From the NCBI GenBank assembly GCA_023935145.1, contig CM043700.1, positions 37,428,620-37,492,619 on the forward strand: a DNA stretch of 64,000 bases, written 5' to 3'. The notes below the pieces were generated by a model. That model did not search any database and was not told the DNA's origin. It saw nothing but the letters and a program-made list of their open reading frames with translations. The stretch is from Bretschneidera sinensis. Taxonomy: Eukaryota > Streptophyta > Magnoliopsida > Brassicales > Akaniaceae. The position numbers and the translations under genes are program-made. Positions 10,649 to 22,220 of the stretch are shown here, one piece after another. Each line of letters starts with the position of its first letter. Position 1 is the first letter of the stretch.

Positions 10649-12190
10649 CGAGCATATTAATAGCAGTCAATATGCTCGACCTTGGAGGCTTTAGATCGAG
10701 TATATAAGCAGCAGTCAATATGCTCGGCCTTGGAGACTTTGGTCTGAGCATATGAGTAGTAGTCAATATGCTCGGCCTTGGAGGCTTTGGGCCGAGCATA
10801 TGAGCAGCAGTCAGTATGCTCGGCCTTGGATACTTTGGGCTGAGCATATAAGCAACAGTCAGTATGCTCGGCCTTGGAGACTTTGGGCCAAGCATATGAG
10901 CAGCAATCGGTATGCTCGGCTTTGGAGGCTTTGGACCAAGCATATAAGCAGTAGCTGGTATGCTCGACCTTAGAGACTTTGGTCCGAGCATATAAGCATC
11001 AGTCAATATGCTCGGCCTTGGAGACTTTGGGCCGAGCATATGAGCAGCAGTCAATATGCTCGACCTTGGAGACTTTCGGCTGAGCATATGAGCAATAATC
11101 AATATGCTCGGCCTTAGAGACTTTGGTTCGAGCATATGAGCAACAATCAATATGCTTGGCCTTGGAGGCTTTGGGTCGAGTGTATGAGCAGCAGTCAATA
11201 TGCTCGGCCTTAGAGACTTTAGGCCGAGCATATGAGCAGCAGTCAATATGCTCGGCTTTGGAGACTTTGGTCCAAGCATATGAGCAACAGTCAATATGCT
11301 CGACCTTGGAGACTTTGGGCCGAGCATATGAGCAACAGTCAATATGCTTGGCCTTGAAGACTTTGGGCTGAGCATATGAACAACAGTCAGTATGCTCGGC
11401 CTTAGAGACTTTGGACCGAACATATGAGCAGCAGTCAATATGCTCGGCCTTAGAGACTTTGGACTGAGCATATGAGCAGCAGTCGGTATGCTCGGCCTTG
11501 GAGGCTTTGGGCCAAATATATGAGCAGCAGTCGGTATGCTCAGCCTTGGAGGCTTTGGGTCGAACATATGAGCAACAGTCAATATGCTCGGCCTCGGAGA
11601 CTTTGGTCCGAGTATATGAGAAACAGTCAATATACTAAGCCTTGGAGACTTTGGGCCGAACATATGACCAGCAGTCAGTATGCTTCACCTTGGAGGCTTT
11701 GGACTGAGCATATGGGCATCAGTCAATATGCTCGGCCTAGGATACTTTCGTCTGAGCATATGAGCATCAGTCAATATGCTCGGCCTTGGAAACTTTGGGC
11801 GGAGCATATGAGCAGCAGTCGGTATGCTCGGCCTTGGAGGCTTTAGGCCGAATATATGAACAGCAGTTGGTATGCTCGACCTTGGAGGCTTTGGTCCGAG
11901 CATATGAGCATCAGTCAATATGCTCGGCCTTGGAGACTTTGGGTCGACCATATGAGCAGCAGTCAGTATGCTTGGACTTGGAGGTTTTGGGCCGAACATA
12001 TAAGCACCAGTCAATATGCTCGACCTTGGAGGCTTTAGGTCGAACATATTTAGCATATGAGCAACAGTCAATATGCTCGGTCTTAGAGACATTGGTCCGA
12101 GTATTTGAGCAACAGTCAATATACTGGGCCTTAGAGACATTGGTCTAGGCATATGAGCAGCAGTCAATATGCTCGGTCTTGGAAACGCTT
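10649..12190. repeat. Tandem array A: about 32 copies of a 48-bp hairpin repeat
   Basis: The period is 48 bp throughout. Each unit holds TATGCTCGGCC, a 12-base spacer of the form TTGGAGACTTTG, then the inverted copy GGCCGAGCATA, so every monomer can fold into a stem of about 11-12 bp. A spacer of the form TGAGCAGCAGTCA joins units. Because 48 is a multiple of 3, long spurious frames stay open on both strands (for example 10503-11663 minus, a 16-residue peptide repeat) and should not be annotated as proteins. A partial-unit irregularity is seen near 12040-12060. Confidence 0.95.
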
Positions 12191-12704
12191 TGTTTGAGCT
12201 CCATGCACTTTTAGTGTTTTTAGTGGACTTTTCAATTTCCTTTCTTGGATCTCCTAGTGAGCCTTTTAGGCTTCCCTCCTGGATCTTCTAGTGAGTTTTT
12301 TGGGCTTCTCTTCTTGGATCTCCTAGTGGGCCTTTTGGGCTTCTTTTCTTGGATCCCCTGGTGGGCCTTTTTGACTTCTTTTCAGAACTTTCCATTGGCT
12401 CATTTAATATATGAACCGTTGGGATGTCTTTAATCATGGAGCCATGGGGCATTTAATGGATACCGTTTTTTCCTGATGAAATGGTGACGCTTATTTATTT
12501 GATTGTTCTTTTTTTGTTATCTTGAGGAATGTAATGGTGCCTGAGGGCGCCTTGGAGAGTGTAGTGGTGCCTCAGATACATGAAACATCGCACCGTTACA
12601 TTTGTCAGAGTCCTTAGGGAGAGTAACAACGCTTTGGTTACTCCAAGCGTCACGTCTCTCTAACTGTAGTGAAGTTAATTCCCCTCATTTGTCACGCCGG
12701 TGAT

Positions 12705-12714
12705 TATATATAAA
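12705..12714 (+). promoter_or_regulatory. TATA box for the antisense ORF (copy A)
   Basis: TATATATAAA sits 266 bp before the ATG at 12971. The same box is conserved at 22750-22759, ahead of the ATG at 23016 in copy B. It faces away from the LTR promoter, on the opposite strand. Confidence 0.55.
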
Positions 12715-12970
12715 GGTGGTTCCTTCCCATTTCTACTCACCTTACTTTATTTGTGTTTTTAGAGAAATATTTTAGAGCCCATGGAGTCGGTCAAGAATTT
12801 GGGTAGTGGAAGCTTGAAGGTTCCTCGGAGTCGGTCGAGAGTTTTGGAAGTGCTTAAGGTTGGGTGAAGATTGTAGGAGACGCACTCGTAGAGAGGAGAC
12901 TAAGGCCGTGGTTGTAATCACTTGCTCAGAGTAGTCGCGAATTTTTGGTGAGTTCTCTTACCCTCTCATC

Positions 12971-14055
12971 ATGTCTTCGGTAAATAAGTCTCATGATAGA
13001 GCTACTAGTGGTACTGAAGATAGTAGTGATCTGTCTAGGGAGCTGAAGGAGGCCATGAGCGTCTCTTCTAGTAGGGATGAGTCATCGGAGGAGATTGTTA
13101 CTCAGGAGGGACCACTTGCCATGGTTCCCTACATGCTTGGGGAGGAGGAGGGAGAAAAAGAAGACTCATCTTCTGATGGTGAGGACGAGGCTGACAAAAC
13201 ATTGGCCTAGGTGAGGGGGATATGGTGGTCGAAGAAAGATTTTAGTGGTCGTACGCGGCCAACTCTGTACCCAGCATCATGGGGGATGAGGAACTTGAAG
13301 TTATTATGAGGGTGTACCATATTCCGGGGAAGTACACACTCAGGCCAACAGAGGTTAGGAGAGGGCCTGTCATGCTGGCTCGAGTCGTGTGCCTTATGAG
13401 CTGTGTGTCTATGAACAACACATGAAGGTCGGGCTCAGGTTTCCCCTCCACCCCTTCTTCTGTGTAGTGCTAAGGTATTTTGACATAGCACTGTGCCAAC
13501 TGGTGCCCAACTCGGTGCGTCTCATCATGGTCTTCATCTGTGTGTGCACGGAGGTGGGTGTCTTGATGAATATAGACATCTTCAAAGCCCACTTTCAAAT
13601 AAGCAAGCACGGGCAGACCGAATGGGTAGTGATCAGTTCGAGGGTGAAGAGGAAGCTGCTGAAGAGGAAGCCTTTTTTAATCAAAAAATGGAAGAAGTCA
13701 TTTTTCTTCTTCCAGAGTGATGAGAGCTTCTGGGTCCCCCTCAACTAGAGCCTGGACCATGCAGGCAAATGTAAGAAGCCGCACCTCCTACATTGAGAGC
13801 AAAAGATGTTGAGGGCTATGGTGGCCATGCCCTTGGATGTTGAGGTTTTATACGATAATGAGGAATTAACAAGGCGTGGCCTCTGCCTCAGTTGTCCCGA
13901 GGCAAGCTTAGAGCACGTTAATCTCGTAGTTTGTGCTTTTAATTTTTGCTCTTCTATTTGATTCTTTCTTAATATTGTACTTTACTTTTTCCTTCATGTT
14001 TTGACTTGGCATTCACACTTATGTTTTTTGTTTTGGGCAGAGATGGAGTTGGCAG
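12971..14055 (+). pseudogene. Antisense extra ORF, copy A part 1 (putative gypsy-type transposon domain)
   Basis: It begins MSSVNKSHDRATSGTEDSSD with a long acidic, serine-rich N-terminus to about 13200. After a stop and frame changes there is a conserved block with GLRFPLHPFF, LRYFD and QLVPNSVRLI (13389-13640), then a basic segment. From memory this block resembles the Pfam 'putative gypsy type transposon' family (PF04195) found in plant Tat-like elements. The stop near 13208 lies at a possible donor (CTAG/GTGAGG), so part of the break could be an intron, but the frame change near 13388 is a real defect. A second probable intron runs from about 13920 to 14040 (ends GGGCAG). The Athila-like element interrupts the gene 14 bp after that acceptor. 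The original role is unknown. Confidence 0.65.
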
Positions 14056-15579
14056 TGATTACGCCCAAAACAGTAACGCGGTGTTGTAGTACGGCTTTGG
14101 GGTGTCGATTCCACAAGGAGACAAATTAACTATAAAGAAAGATGTAAACTTTAATATGAGACGATGTGATCAAATTAAATATAGAATTTGATATTTGATA
14201 GTGAGACAATTGTGTAAAGTAGATTGTAAAATATAATAGGAGAGCAACAAGGATCCGGGAATCCTCCTTAGGTTTGTTGCCCTAATCCTAACTCGATTCA
14301 GTTGTTTTTTATCTCGATTGCAAGTTTCACATCCCAAACAGGCAATCGGCAAATATTCAATTAAAGCACATGTATAAACCCTAATTTGATTGTTATGAAA
14401 TACTCTTTATTTTCAATTCATGCACATATGATCTATCCTTTAAGTTTATCAAGAAACGACAATATATCTTTGATGACAATATTGCAGTAATGGACAAACC
14501 TAAAGGCTAGATCTACCGGACTCAATCATACCCAAATAATCTTGACATAAAGAAAGCATGACTAAATCTATATCAAGGAAAAAGATACAATCACCGGATT
14601 AGATGAAATCTTTATAATTAGAATAAAAAGTAAATCATAACAATATTTGAACATTAAAGCTCCATTACAACTTAATCAAATAAGGGAAATAGAAACAACT
14701 ACACCTAGGGATTCATCCCTTCTCCTTGCTTGGAGATTAGTTAGCCATGGGGCTCATGGTTGCACAATGGAAGGAAAGATGCTGCTTTCTTGAGTTCTCC
14801 AGGTTTTTGAATAATTAATTACAAACCCTAAGTGGTATATTTATACTACACAAGGTCTAGGGGTGTTTTAGGGTTTGAACAAGTCATTAAAGACCTAATT
14901 AGGGTCTAACTCGGAGTGCATAAGGCTGTGTGCGCGCTGCAGCACAACTTGGGCGCGCTCCGGCACTGTTTTATCAGGTCAGGTGCTGGTGTTGTGTGCT
15001 GTGGCATAGATAATCCATGCTGCGGCACAGGGTGGTTCTGTTTTGGTTAAGTCAGGTGCTGGTTCTGTGTGCTGCGGCGCGGATAATCCATGCTGCAGCG
15101 CTGCTGATGCTGATTCAGAAAGTCTGACCTCTGTTCGCTAAAATCGCCATAACTTCCTCTAGAGAAATGATTTTAATGAACCGTAAAATCCTCCAGAAAG
15201 TAGACTTCCATATCTTTCTAACCATATGTGGCACACTTCCTGGTTCTTTCTACATCGATACAGTTTAATTTGTAAAATGGTTGATTTGTATGCCAACTCC
15301 AGCAACTTAGTGAAAACTCCTTCCTTAGTTTCTCTTCATCTTGGCTCTTCCGCGATCATTCTTTTTCTTGAGTGTTCAATGGAACTTCGTGTTTCAAAAA
15401 TAATGATAGCTTTTCCATCACTTTTAACTCAAGATACTTGAAAAACGCACCGAAATATATTAATGCTCCAAAAATACCACTTTAGAGTTGTTAATGAATA
15501 AAAATGCAATTAAGTCCTAAATCAGCCCTAAAGTGCTAACAAATGAGTATGATTATAATGCATTTTGTGGCTCTCATCA
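14056..15579 (-). repeat. 3' LTR of the gag-only Athila-like element
   Basis: Minus-strand termini are TGATGAGAGCC and GGGCGTAATCA. It is 1524 bp, 72 bp longer than its partner owing to an extra copy of a GC-richer segment around 14990-15100. A minus-strand TATAAATA box lies around 14838-14848. Confidence 0.93.
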
Positions 15580-17160
15580 CAAGCCCCAACTAGCTTATTG
15601 CTAGTCCCTAGCAATTCAAGCGAAAACAAGAGATGAATTCTATGGTAGGAGTTAAAACAACGTAAAGCAATGCTAGCGTTGAACCGAGAGTAATTCACTT
15701 TTTGTCTCAAAAATTGCATATAACATACGGCACATAGAATCATTAAATTTCACCTAAGTCCAAAAGTAATCCAAATATCAATCTTAAAATCGTTATTGAC
15801 TCTTAACATCCATCTTACCACAATCCGTTAGTCCGAACACCCGGATGTTCATGAATACAAGTCTTGGCCTCTAAAAACATAACAAATTGTGTGACATCAA
15901 TCACATAAACAAGCTCCATAGGCTTATTTTTCAAATCATTCTCCACTATTGTAGAATAATCACACTTCATTGGATCAATAAGTCTTTAATAGGCTTGTAA
16001 TGTTAGGCCAAGGTAAAGATTAAGAAAAAATGGGAAGGATTTGCAAGTAAAAGAACTTTTAATCTTTTAAGTTTTAAACACAACCACTTTCAAGCACTAG
16101 ATAACTTTACTTCAATGCTCAACTCTTTCAACAATTTTTTATAAAAGCATATCTCTTGACAAGTCACCACTTTTCCTTTTATTTTTCTTCTTTCTTTGCC
16201 ATACTTCTCTTCTTTTTTCTGTTTTTGGCAAATACTCATTTACCTTTTTTTTTTTTTTTTTTTTTCCTTTTTCACAACCCCAAACTTATCTTCTTTAATA
16301 TACTTGGGTTATGATTTTTTATATTTCCATCCTTACTCCTCTTAAGTGCTTCTCAACAATGTATACAACTAAGTTCTTTTAAAAGAAGGGTAAGGATAAA
16401 ATATTTTTAGGCTCATAAGGGTAAGTAAATGAGTTTTTGAAAGAAACAAGGCTCAAATTCTTTTTCAAGAAAAGGGGCTCAAAAAGGTGACTAGTGATAT
16501 ATATTGCAAGGGCAAGTTTGAAAAGCTCAAACGATTCAAAAATGGCCTATATCATATCCTAAGTAATGTGCATTCTAAGAATTCGCCTCAAATTATTATC
16601 AAATAAGTTCTAGAGCTTATTGAGACCGCAAAAGTATTCACAAAAAATTGCACATAAAACTTTTCTAGATGCTTTAGTCTAATCATACAATCTTACCGCA
16701 AACTAGAGTCTCAAACCAAATGAAGATTGATACTTAAATTAATTTCAAAAAAAAAATTTAATTCCTTCTAAATGTTGTATGTTATCTCAATTAAGCTTAT
16801 ATCATTGACATGTGAATTACATCCAAGGCAAACACAAAGCATGCTAAAAACAAACAAAAATGGAAAATGACACCAAACAGTTCAATGGAAAAAAATGTAT
16901 GGAAATAAAGAATATAGAAACAAAGACATGCGTTTCCTCCACCCCCAACTTAAAAATTGCATTGACCTCAATGTAAAAGAAAGAGTAAAGGAGACTCCCC
17001 TTGTAGCCAAAGGTGCATAGAAGTTGAAATTGTGCTCCACCATTTAAACTGCTTCTTACATTTTTCCTTGAAAAAAAAACACCAAGTTAATACTGGAAAA
17101 CAGAAAAAAATGATAATAAATAAGAAAAAGAAATATGAAAAACAGTAAAAATAAAAGGAT
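15580..17160 (-). other. PPT and long 3'UTR of the gag-only element
   Basis: The minus strand has a purine-rich tract (AGTTGGGGCTTG, 15580-15591) immediately before the 3' LTR. The rest is AT-rich non-coding sequence with a T22-type run near 16240-16265. No credible ORF is seen. Confidence 0.7.
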
Positions 17161-17215
17161 ATATTATGGGTTGCCTCCCATGAGCGCTAAGTTTTATGTC
17201 TTCAGCCAGACACTT

Positions 17216-18928
17216 TTATTCCCTCCTAAACAAACATAGGTTGAATGCACCAGCCACTGCTTCATTGCCAAATTTGGTGCTTGTATGCTTTTGAGAGACC
17301 TCAAGGATGTCATCAGTAACATCCGCAAATTCTGGCTCGATATGTGCTTTTGTGAAGCCATGGATGAAGGTGGACTCCAATGGATTAGGGTGCTGGACCT
17401 TTTCCATGAATGAGTCAATCATGTATGCTTGGTGGGTTTCATCCACATCCTCTGATTTTTTCGTTGCTGGGATGTGTAATAACTTACCACTTAGTGTCTC
17501 AATGACATTCACCTCCTTTATATTCTTTTGTACTAGGTGTTGACCATGGGGTGTGGACTGAGCTTGAGAAGAGAACTTACCTTGCTCAGTCACACTCAAG
17601 TAGTTCATCAACTTGGACACTTGGCTCTTTAAATCTTTATGTTCTTCAACAACCTGCACAATTAAAGATTCAAGCCTTTGATTAGTCTTCCCCTGTGCTT
17701 CAATAAAAGCATGTAAAGTGTCTTCTAAAGAACTCCTAGACGACACGGGTGCATGATATGGTTCAAGATATGGTGCAGGGGGTTGTGCAAGCTACTGGTT
17801 TTCAGACTTCCAGCTGAAATTGGGGTGATCACGCCACCCCGGATTATAGGTATTAGAGAAGGGTGCATGAGGCTTCTTGTACATGCCTAAGGCATTACAT
17901 TGTTCCTCATACATCCCTCTCATCTCAGCAAATGTAGGACACTCTTGGGCGAGATGATCTACCCCGCTACACACAAAACATGGTTTCAAAGACTTTGCAT
18001 GATTAGCTAGGTGTGTTGGCTTTAAGCTCTTAGTTTTTAATTCATCTAGCTCCCTAGTGAGCATCTCGACCTTGGCCTTAAGGTTATCCTCTTCCCTAAG
18101 ATGGTAAATTCCACCACCATTTGGGTTCCCTATAGGTCGTGACTTATTTGTGCTTTCAGTAGCATAAGGTTCAGTCCAAGTGTGAGCTTTTTCAGCAAGC
18201 TCATTGAGGTACTCCATGGCCTCATCAGGATCTTTCTCCAAAAATTCACCATTACACATCATCTCTACGAATTGGCGCTCTCTATATGTAAGTCCCTCAT
18301 AAAAATAGCTCACTAGGCGCCAACTCTCATACCCATGGTGATGACACATACTCAATAACTCTTTAAATCTCTCCCAAGACTTATACAAAGTCTCGCTGTC
18401 CTTTTGTGCAAAGGTGGAGATTTGCCTTTTTAAAGCATTGGTCTTATGTTAGGGAAAGTATTTATTAAAAAAGATCCGAGTCATCTCAGTCCACGACCCA
18501 ATAGATCGTGGTCTTAGTGAGTATAGCCAACTCTTAGCTCTATCTTTCAAAGCGAAAGGAAAGAACTTAAGTTTCATAATGTCATGAGTTTCATCTTGAC
18601 TATGAAAAGTCGCAACTACTTCCTCAAACTCTCTAATGTGCACATATGGGTTTTCGTTTTCCAAGCCATGGAATGTAGGGAGTAATTGAATCATCCCTGG
18701 TTTAAGATCTAATTGGCGAGTATTGGCTAGAAACATGATGCATGATGGTGTGGCTGTGCGAGTAGGGTTGAGGTAATCCTGAAGGGTCCTAGGGGGTTGA
18801 TATTCATGTTCACTCATTTCTTCGGGACTAGATGGGTTGTCAAATAAGGGATTTAGAAAGGAATTTAATTTTGACTCTAGCACAGGCCTACTAGCAAATC
18901 TACCCAAAACATCTCTATGTCTTTGCAT
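17216..18928 (-). pseudogene. Athila-type gag with two in-frame stops, fused to a post-protease remnant
   Basis: One reading frame runs 18928 to 17216 (about 570 codons), broken only by TAA at 18449-18451 and TAG at 17792-17794. The first part carries the gag core (LLPTFHGLENENPYVHIREF, RAKSWLYSLRP). The middle continues with WERFKELLSMCHHHGY and a zinc knuckle of the form CX2CX4HX4C at 17939-17980. After the second stop comes a proline-rich and coiled-coil stretch, then a THQAYMIDSFMEK motif that in Athila elements lies beyond protease, showing that protease was deleted. Gag forms the particle and binds RNA. With two stops and otherwise clean frames, inactivation looks recent. Confidence 0.88.
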
Positions 18929-19120
18929 TCAAGGTAAAAAAAGAGAAAGAATAAAATACAAAAAATAAATAATAAATAATAAATAATAAAAAAATTTAAT
19001 GCAACAAGCAAAAAGAGGGAACGAAGTTACCGCCTTTACAAACTACTGAAAGAAAAACGATCTACAACTCTTCTACCGTCTTGTCTTAGAGTTGACAACT
19101 TCCTTGTAAGTAAGCGCGTC

Positions 19121-19138
19121 TCCCCGGCAACGGTGCCA
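19121..19138 (-). promoter_or_regulatory. Primer-binding site of the gag-only element
   Basis: The minus strand reads TGGCACCGTTGCCGGGGA five bases after the 5' LTR end. It matches the usual Athila PBS (tRNA-Asp type) except for A in place of G in the GCGCC portion. Confidence 0.85.
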
Positions 19139-19143
19139 AAATT

Positions 19144-20595
19144 TGATTACGCCCAAAACAGTAACGCGGTGTTGTAGTACGGCTTTGGGGTGTCGATTCC
19201 ACAGGGAGACAAATTAACTATAAAGAAAGATGTAAACTTTAATATGAGACGATGTGATCAAATTAAATATAGAATTTGATATTTGATAGTGAGACAATTG
19301 TGTAAAGTAGATTGTAAAATATAATAGGAGAGCAACAAGGATCCGGGAATCCTCCTTAGGTTTGTTGCCCTAATCCTAACTCGATTCAGTTGTTTTTTAT
19401 CTCGATTGCAAGTTTCACATCCCAAACAGGCAATCGGCAAATATTCAATTAAAGCACATGTATAAACCCTAATTTGATTGTTATGAAATACTCTTTATTT
19501 TCAATTCATGCATATATGATCTATCCTTTAAGTTTATCAAGAAACGACAATATATCTTTGATGACAATATTGCAGTAATGGACAAACCTAAAGGCTAGAT
19601 CTACCGGACTCAATCATACCCAAATAATCTTGACATAAAGAAAGCATGACTAAATCTATATCAAGGAAAAAAATACAATCACCGGATTAGATGAAATCTT
19701 TATAATTAGAATAAAAAGTAAATCATAACAATATTTGAACATTAAAGCTCCATTACAACTTAATCAAATAAGGGAAATAGAAACAACTACACCTAGGGAT
19801 TCATCCCTTCTCCTTGCTTGGAGATTAGTTAGCCATGGGGCTCATGGTTGCACAATGGAAGGAAAGATGCTGCTTTCTTGAGTTCTCCAGGTTTTTGAAT
19901 AATTAATTACAAACCCTAAGTAGTATATTTATACTACACAAGGTCTAGGGGTGTTTTAGGGTTTGAACAAGTCATTAAAGACCTAATTAAGGTCTAACTC
20001 GGAGTGCACAAGGCTGTGTGCGCGCTGCAGCACAACTTGGGCGCGCTGCGGCACTGTTTTATCAGGTCAGGTGCTGGTGCTGTGTACTGCGGCGCGGATA
20101 ATCCATGCTGCAGTGCAGCTGATGCTGATTCAGAAAGTCTGACCTCTGTCTGCTAAAATCGCCATAACTTCCTCTCGAGAAATGATTTTAACGAACCGTA
20201 AAATCCTCCAGAAATTAGACTTCCATATCTTTCTAACCATATGAGGCACACTTCCTGGTTCTTTCTACATCGATACAGTTTAATTTGTAAAGATGGTTGA
20301 TTTGTATGCCAACTCCAGCAACTTAGTGAAAACTCCTTCCTTAGTTTCTCTTCATCTTGGCTCTTCCGCGATCATTCTTTTGCTTGAGTGTTCAATGGAA
20401 CTTTGTGTTTCAAAAATAATGATAGCTTTTCCATCTCCTTTAACTCAAGATACCTGAAAAATGCACCGATATATATTAATGCTCCAAAAATACCACTTTA
20501 GAGTTGTTAATGAATAAAAATGCAATTAAGTCCTAAATCAGCCCTAAAGTGCTAACAAATGAGTACGATTATAATGCATTTTATGGCTCTCATCA
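19144..20595 (-). repeat. 5' LTR of the gag-only Athila-like element
   Basis: 1452 bp, same termini as the LTR at 14056-15579, adjacent to the PBS on its left and to the GGCAG target duplication on its right. Confidence 0.93.
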
Positions 20596-20600
20596 GGCAG

Positions 20601-21307
20601 CCAAGACCAATGAGTGGGCCATAAAAATTGCTCGGGAGAAGAAGCGGGCTTCGCAGGGGAAGGATCCGGCGACGGCCCAAAGCTCAAAGAAGAAGCCGCT
20701 AGCATCCTCCCTTGTGCCCCTCATAGTGGAGAGTCCCTCAAGCTCTTCTCCAGAACTGAAGGTATCCCTAGCCATGCCTTCACCCGAGCCTTCTCAAGCC
20801 CCATTCTCATCTTGAAGGGCCTCTTCCGTTGCCTGGGTCTTCATGCCCAACTGGGCTTTGAAGGTAGATGACTCGGTTTTCACCCATCCACGGGTGGCCC
20901 GAGAGCATCTCGTCTTGAGGATCCCCCCTGAGATATGCTTGAGCTTTCTCAGAAGTCTATCGAGGGGCTCTGTTTCGCAGCCGAGACCTTGACTTCTCAG
21001 GTAAGAATCCTTGTAACTCTGTTTTCTTAAGCTTTTTCTCATTATTTGCTTTGGCTAACGACATTTATGTTTTGTTTCAGTCCGACATGCTCCTTGGAGT
21101 ACTGTCACATCAGAGCTTGGACATGGCAAAGAAGTTGGGATGATGTCAACAGAGGTTGGACAAGAGCCGTGAGCTGATCCAACAATTCTAGGCGTCCCTG
21201 AAAGAGGCTGACCTAGCCAAGGTGGAGACCATAAGGGAGAAGGACTCCCTGCGCCTAGCTAAGGAAGCCTTGCAGGCTGAGAGATGTCGCTCTTAGTTCG
21301 GAGCTGC
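20601..21307 (+). pseudogene. Antisense extra ORF, copy A part 2
   Basis: Continues the ORF interrupted at 14055. The NEWAIKIAREKKRASQGKDP motif and a Ser/Pro-rich linker lie at 20610-20820, followed by a segment equivalent to VLKVDDSVFAHPRV in copy B. A probable intron begins at about 21001 (CAG/GTAAGAATCC) and ends near 21080 (TTTCAG). The last part encodes a charged, coiled-coil-like segment (around 21115-21290) with at least one stop near 21188. It ends where LTR U3 sequence begins at the CACGTGAC motif (21308). Confidence 0.6.
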
Positions 21308-21424
21308 CACGTGACCGAGATTATGAGATCCCTAAGATCTCACTTCTTTGCTGGAAGATCCCTGTTGCGTGTTCAGAATGGGCTTAGTCCTTTTAATCAC
21401 ACTTACACTTCAACGGTTGCGTCA

Positions 21425-22220
21425 ATATGAACAACAGTCAGTATGCTCGGCCTAAGAGACTTTGGTCCGAGCATATGAGCATTCGTCAATATGCTCAGCC
21501 TTGAAGACTTTGGACCGAGCATATGATCAACAGTCGGTATGCTCAGCCTTGGAGGCTTTGGGCCGAATGTATAAGCAGTAGTCGGTATGCTCGCCCTTTG
21601 AGGCTTTGGGCCGAATATATGAGTAGTAATTGGTATGCTCAGCCTAAGAGACTTTGGTCCGAGTATATGAGAAACAATCAATATACTCGGCCTTGAAGAC
21701 TTTGGGCCAAGCATATGACTAGCAGTCAGTATGCTCGACCTTGGAGGCTTTAGACTGAGCATATGAGCAGCAGTCAATATGCTCGGCCTAGGAGACTTTA
21801 GTCCGAGCATATGAGCATTAGTCAATATGCTCGGCCTTGAAAACTTTGAGCGGAGTATATGAGCAGCAGTAAGGCCTTGGAGGCTTTGGGCCGAATAGAT
21901 GAGCAACAGTTGGTATGCTCAGCCTTGAAGGTTTTGGTCGGAGCGTATGAGCAGCAGTCAATATGCTCGGTCTTGGAGACTTTGGGTCGAGCATATGAGC
22001 AACAATCAATATGCTTGGCCTTGGAGGCTTTGGGCCGAGTATATGAGCACTAGTCAATATGCTCGACCTTAGAGGCTTTGGGCTGAGCATATTGAGCATA
22101 TGAGCAACAATCAATATGCTCGGCCTTGGAGACATTGGTCCAAGCATTTAAGCAGCAGTCAATATACTCGGCCTTAGAGACATTGGTCTAGGTATATGAA
22201 CAACAGTCAATATGCTCGGT
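21425..22220. repeat. Tandem array B: about 16 copies of the 48-bp hairpin repeat
   Basis: Same monomer as array A, about half the copy number and more diverged. One unit is shortened near 21871 and a partial-unit insertion lies near 22085-22100. Its left end is fused directly to truncated U3 at about 21425, without the PPT and leader found beside array A. Array-spanning frames on both strands (for example 21403-21906 and 21818-22147 minus) are spurious. Confidence 0.95.

Larger units (their letters stand above)
14056..20595 (-). mobile_element. Gag-only Athila-like LTR retrotransposon, full length, young
   Basis: Two LTRs (14056-15579 and 19144-20595) bracket 3.56 kb of internal sequence and are flanked by a perfect 5-bp duplication GGCAG (14051-14055 and 20596-20600). 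On the minus strand the order is 5' LTR, PBS, gag, a short fusion to sequence that normally follows protease, the Athila-like end-of-pol motif region (about 17165-17215), a long 3'UTR, PPT and 3' LTR. No protease core, RT, RNase H or integrase is present, so it would need enzymes from a relative such as the one at 61.1-64 kb. By eye the LTRs differ by roughly one per cent plus one 72-bp length difference. Confidence 0.93.

Noticed and set aside
10503..12167. Long repeated-peptide ORFs on both strands
   Set aside because: They follow the 48-bp array, exist in several frames and both strands, and have no start or domain.
10649..12190. CRISPR-like array (regular repeats and spacers)
   Set aside because: The whole 48-bp unit is repeated with no unique spacers, in a plant genome with no cas genes.
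14170..14352. 60-residue ORF repeated at 19258-19440
   Set aside because: Identical because both lie in the two LTRs; non-coding LTR sequence.
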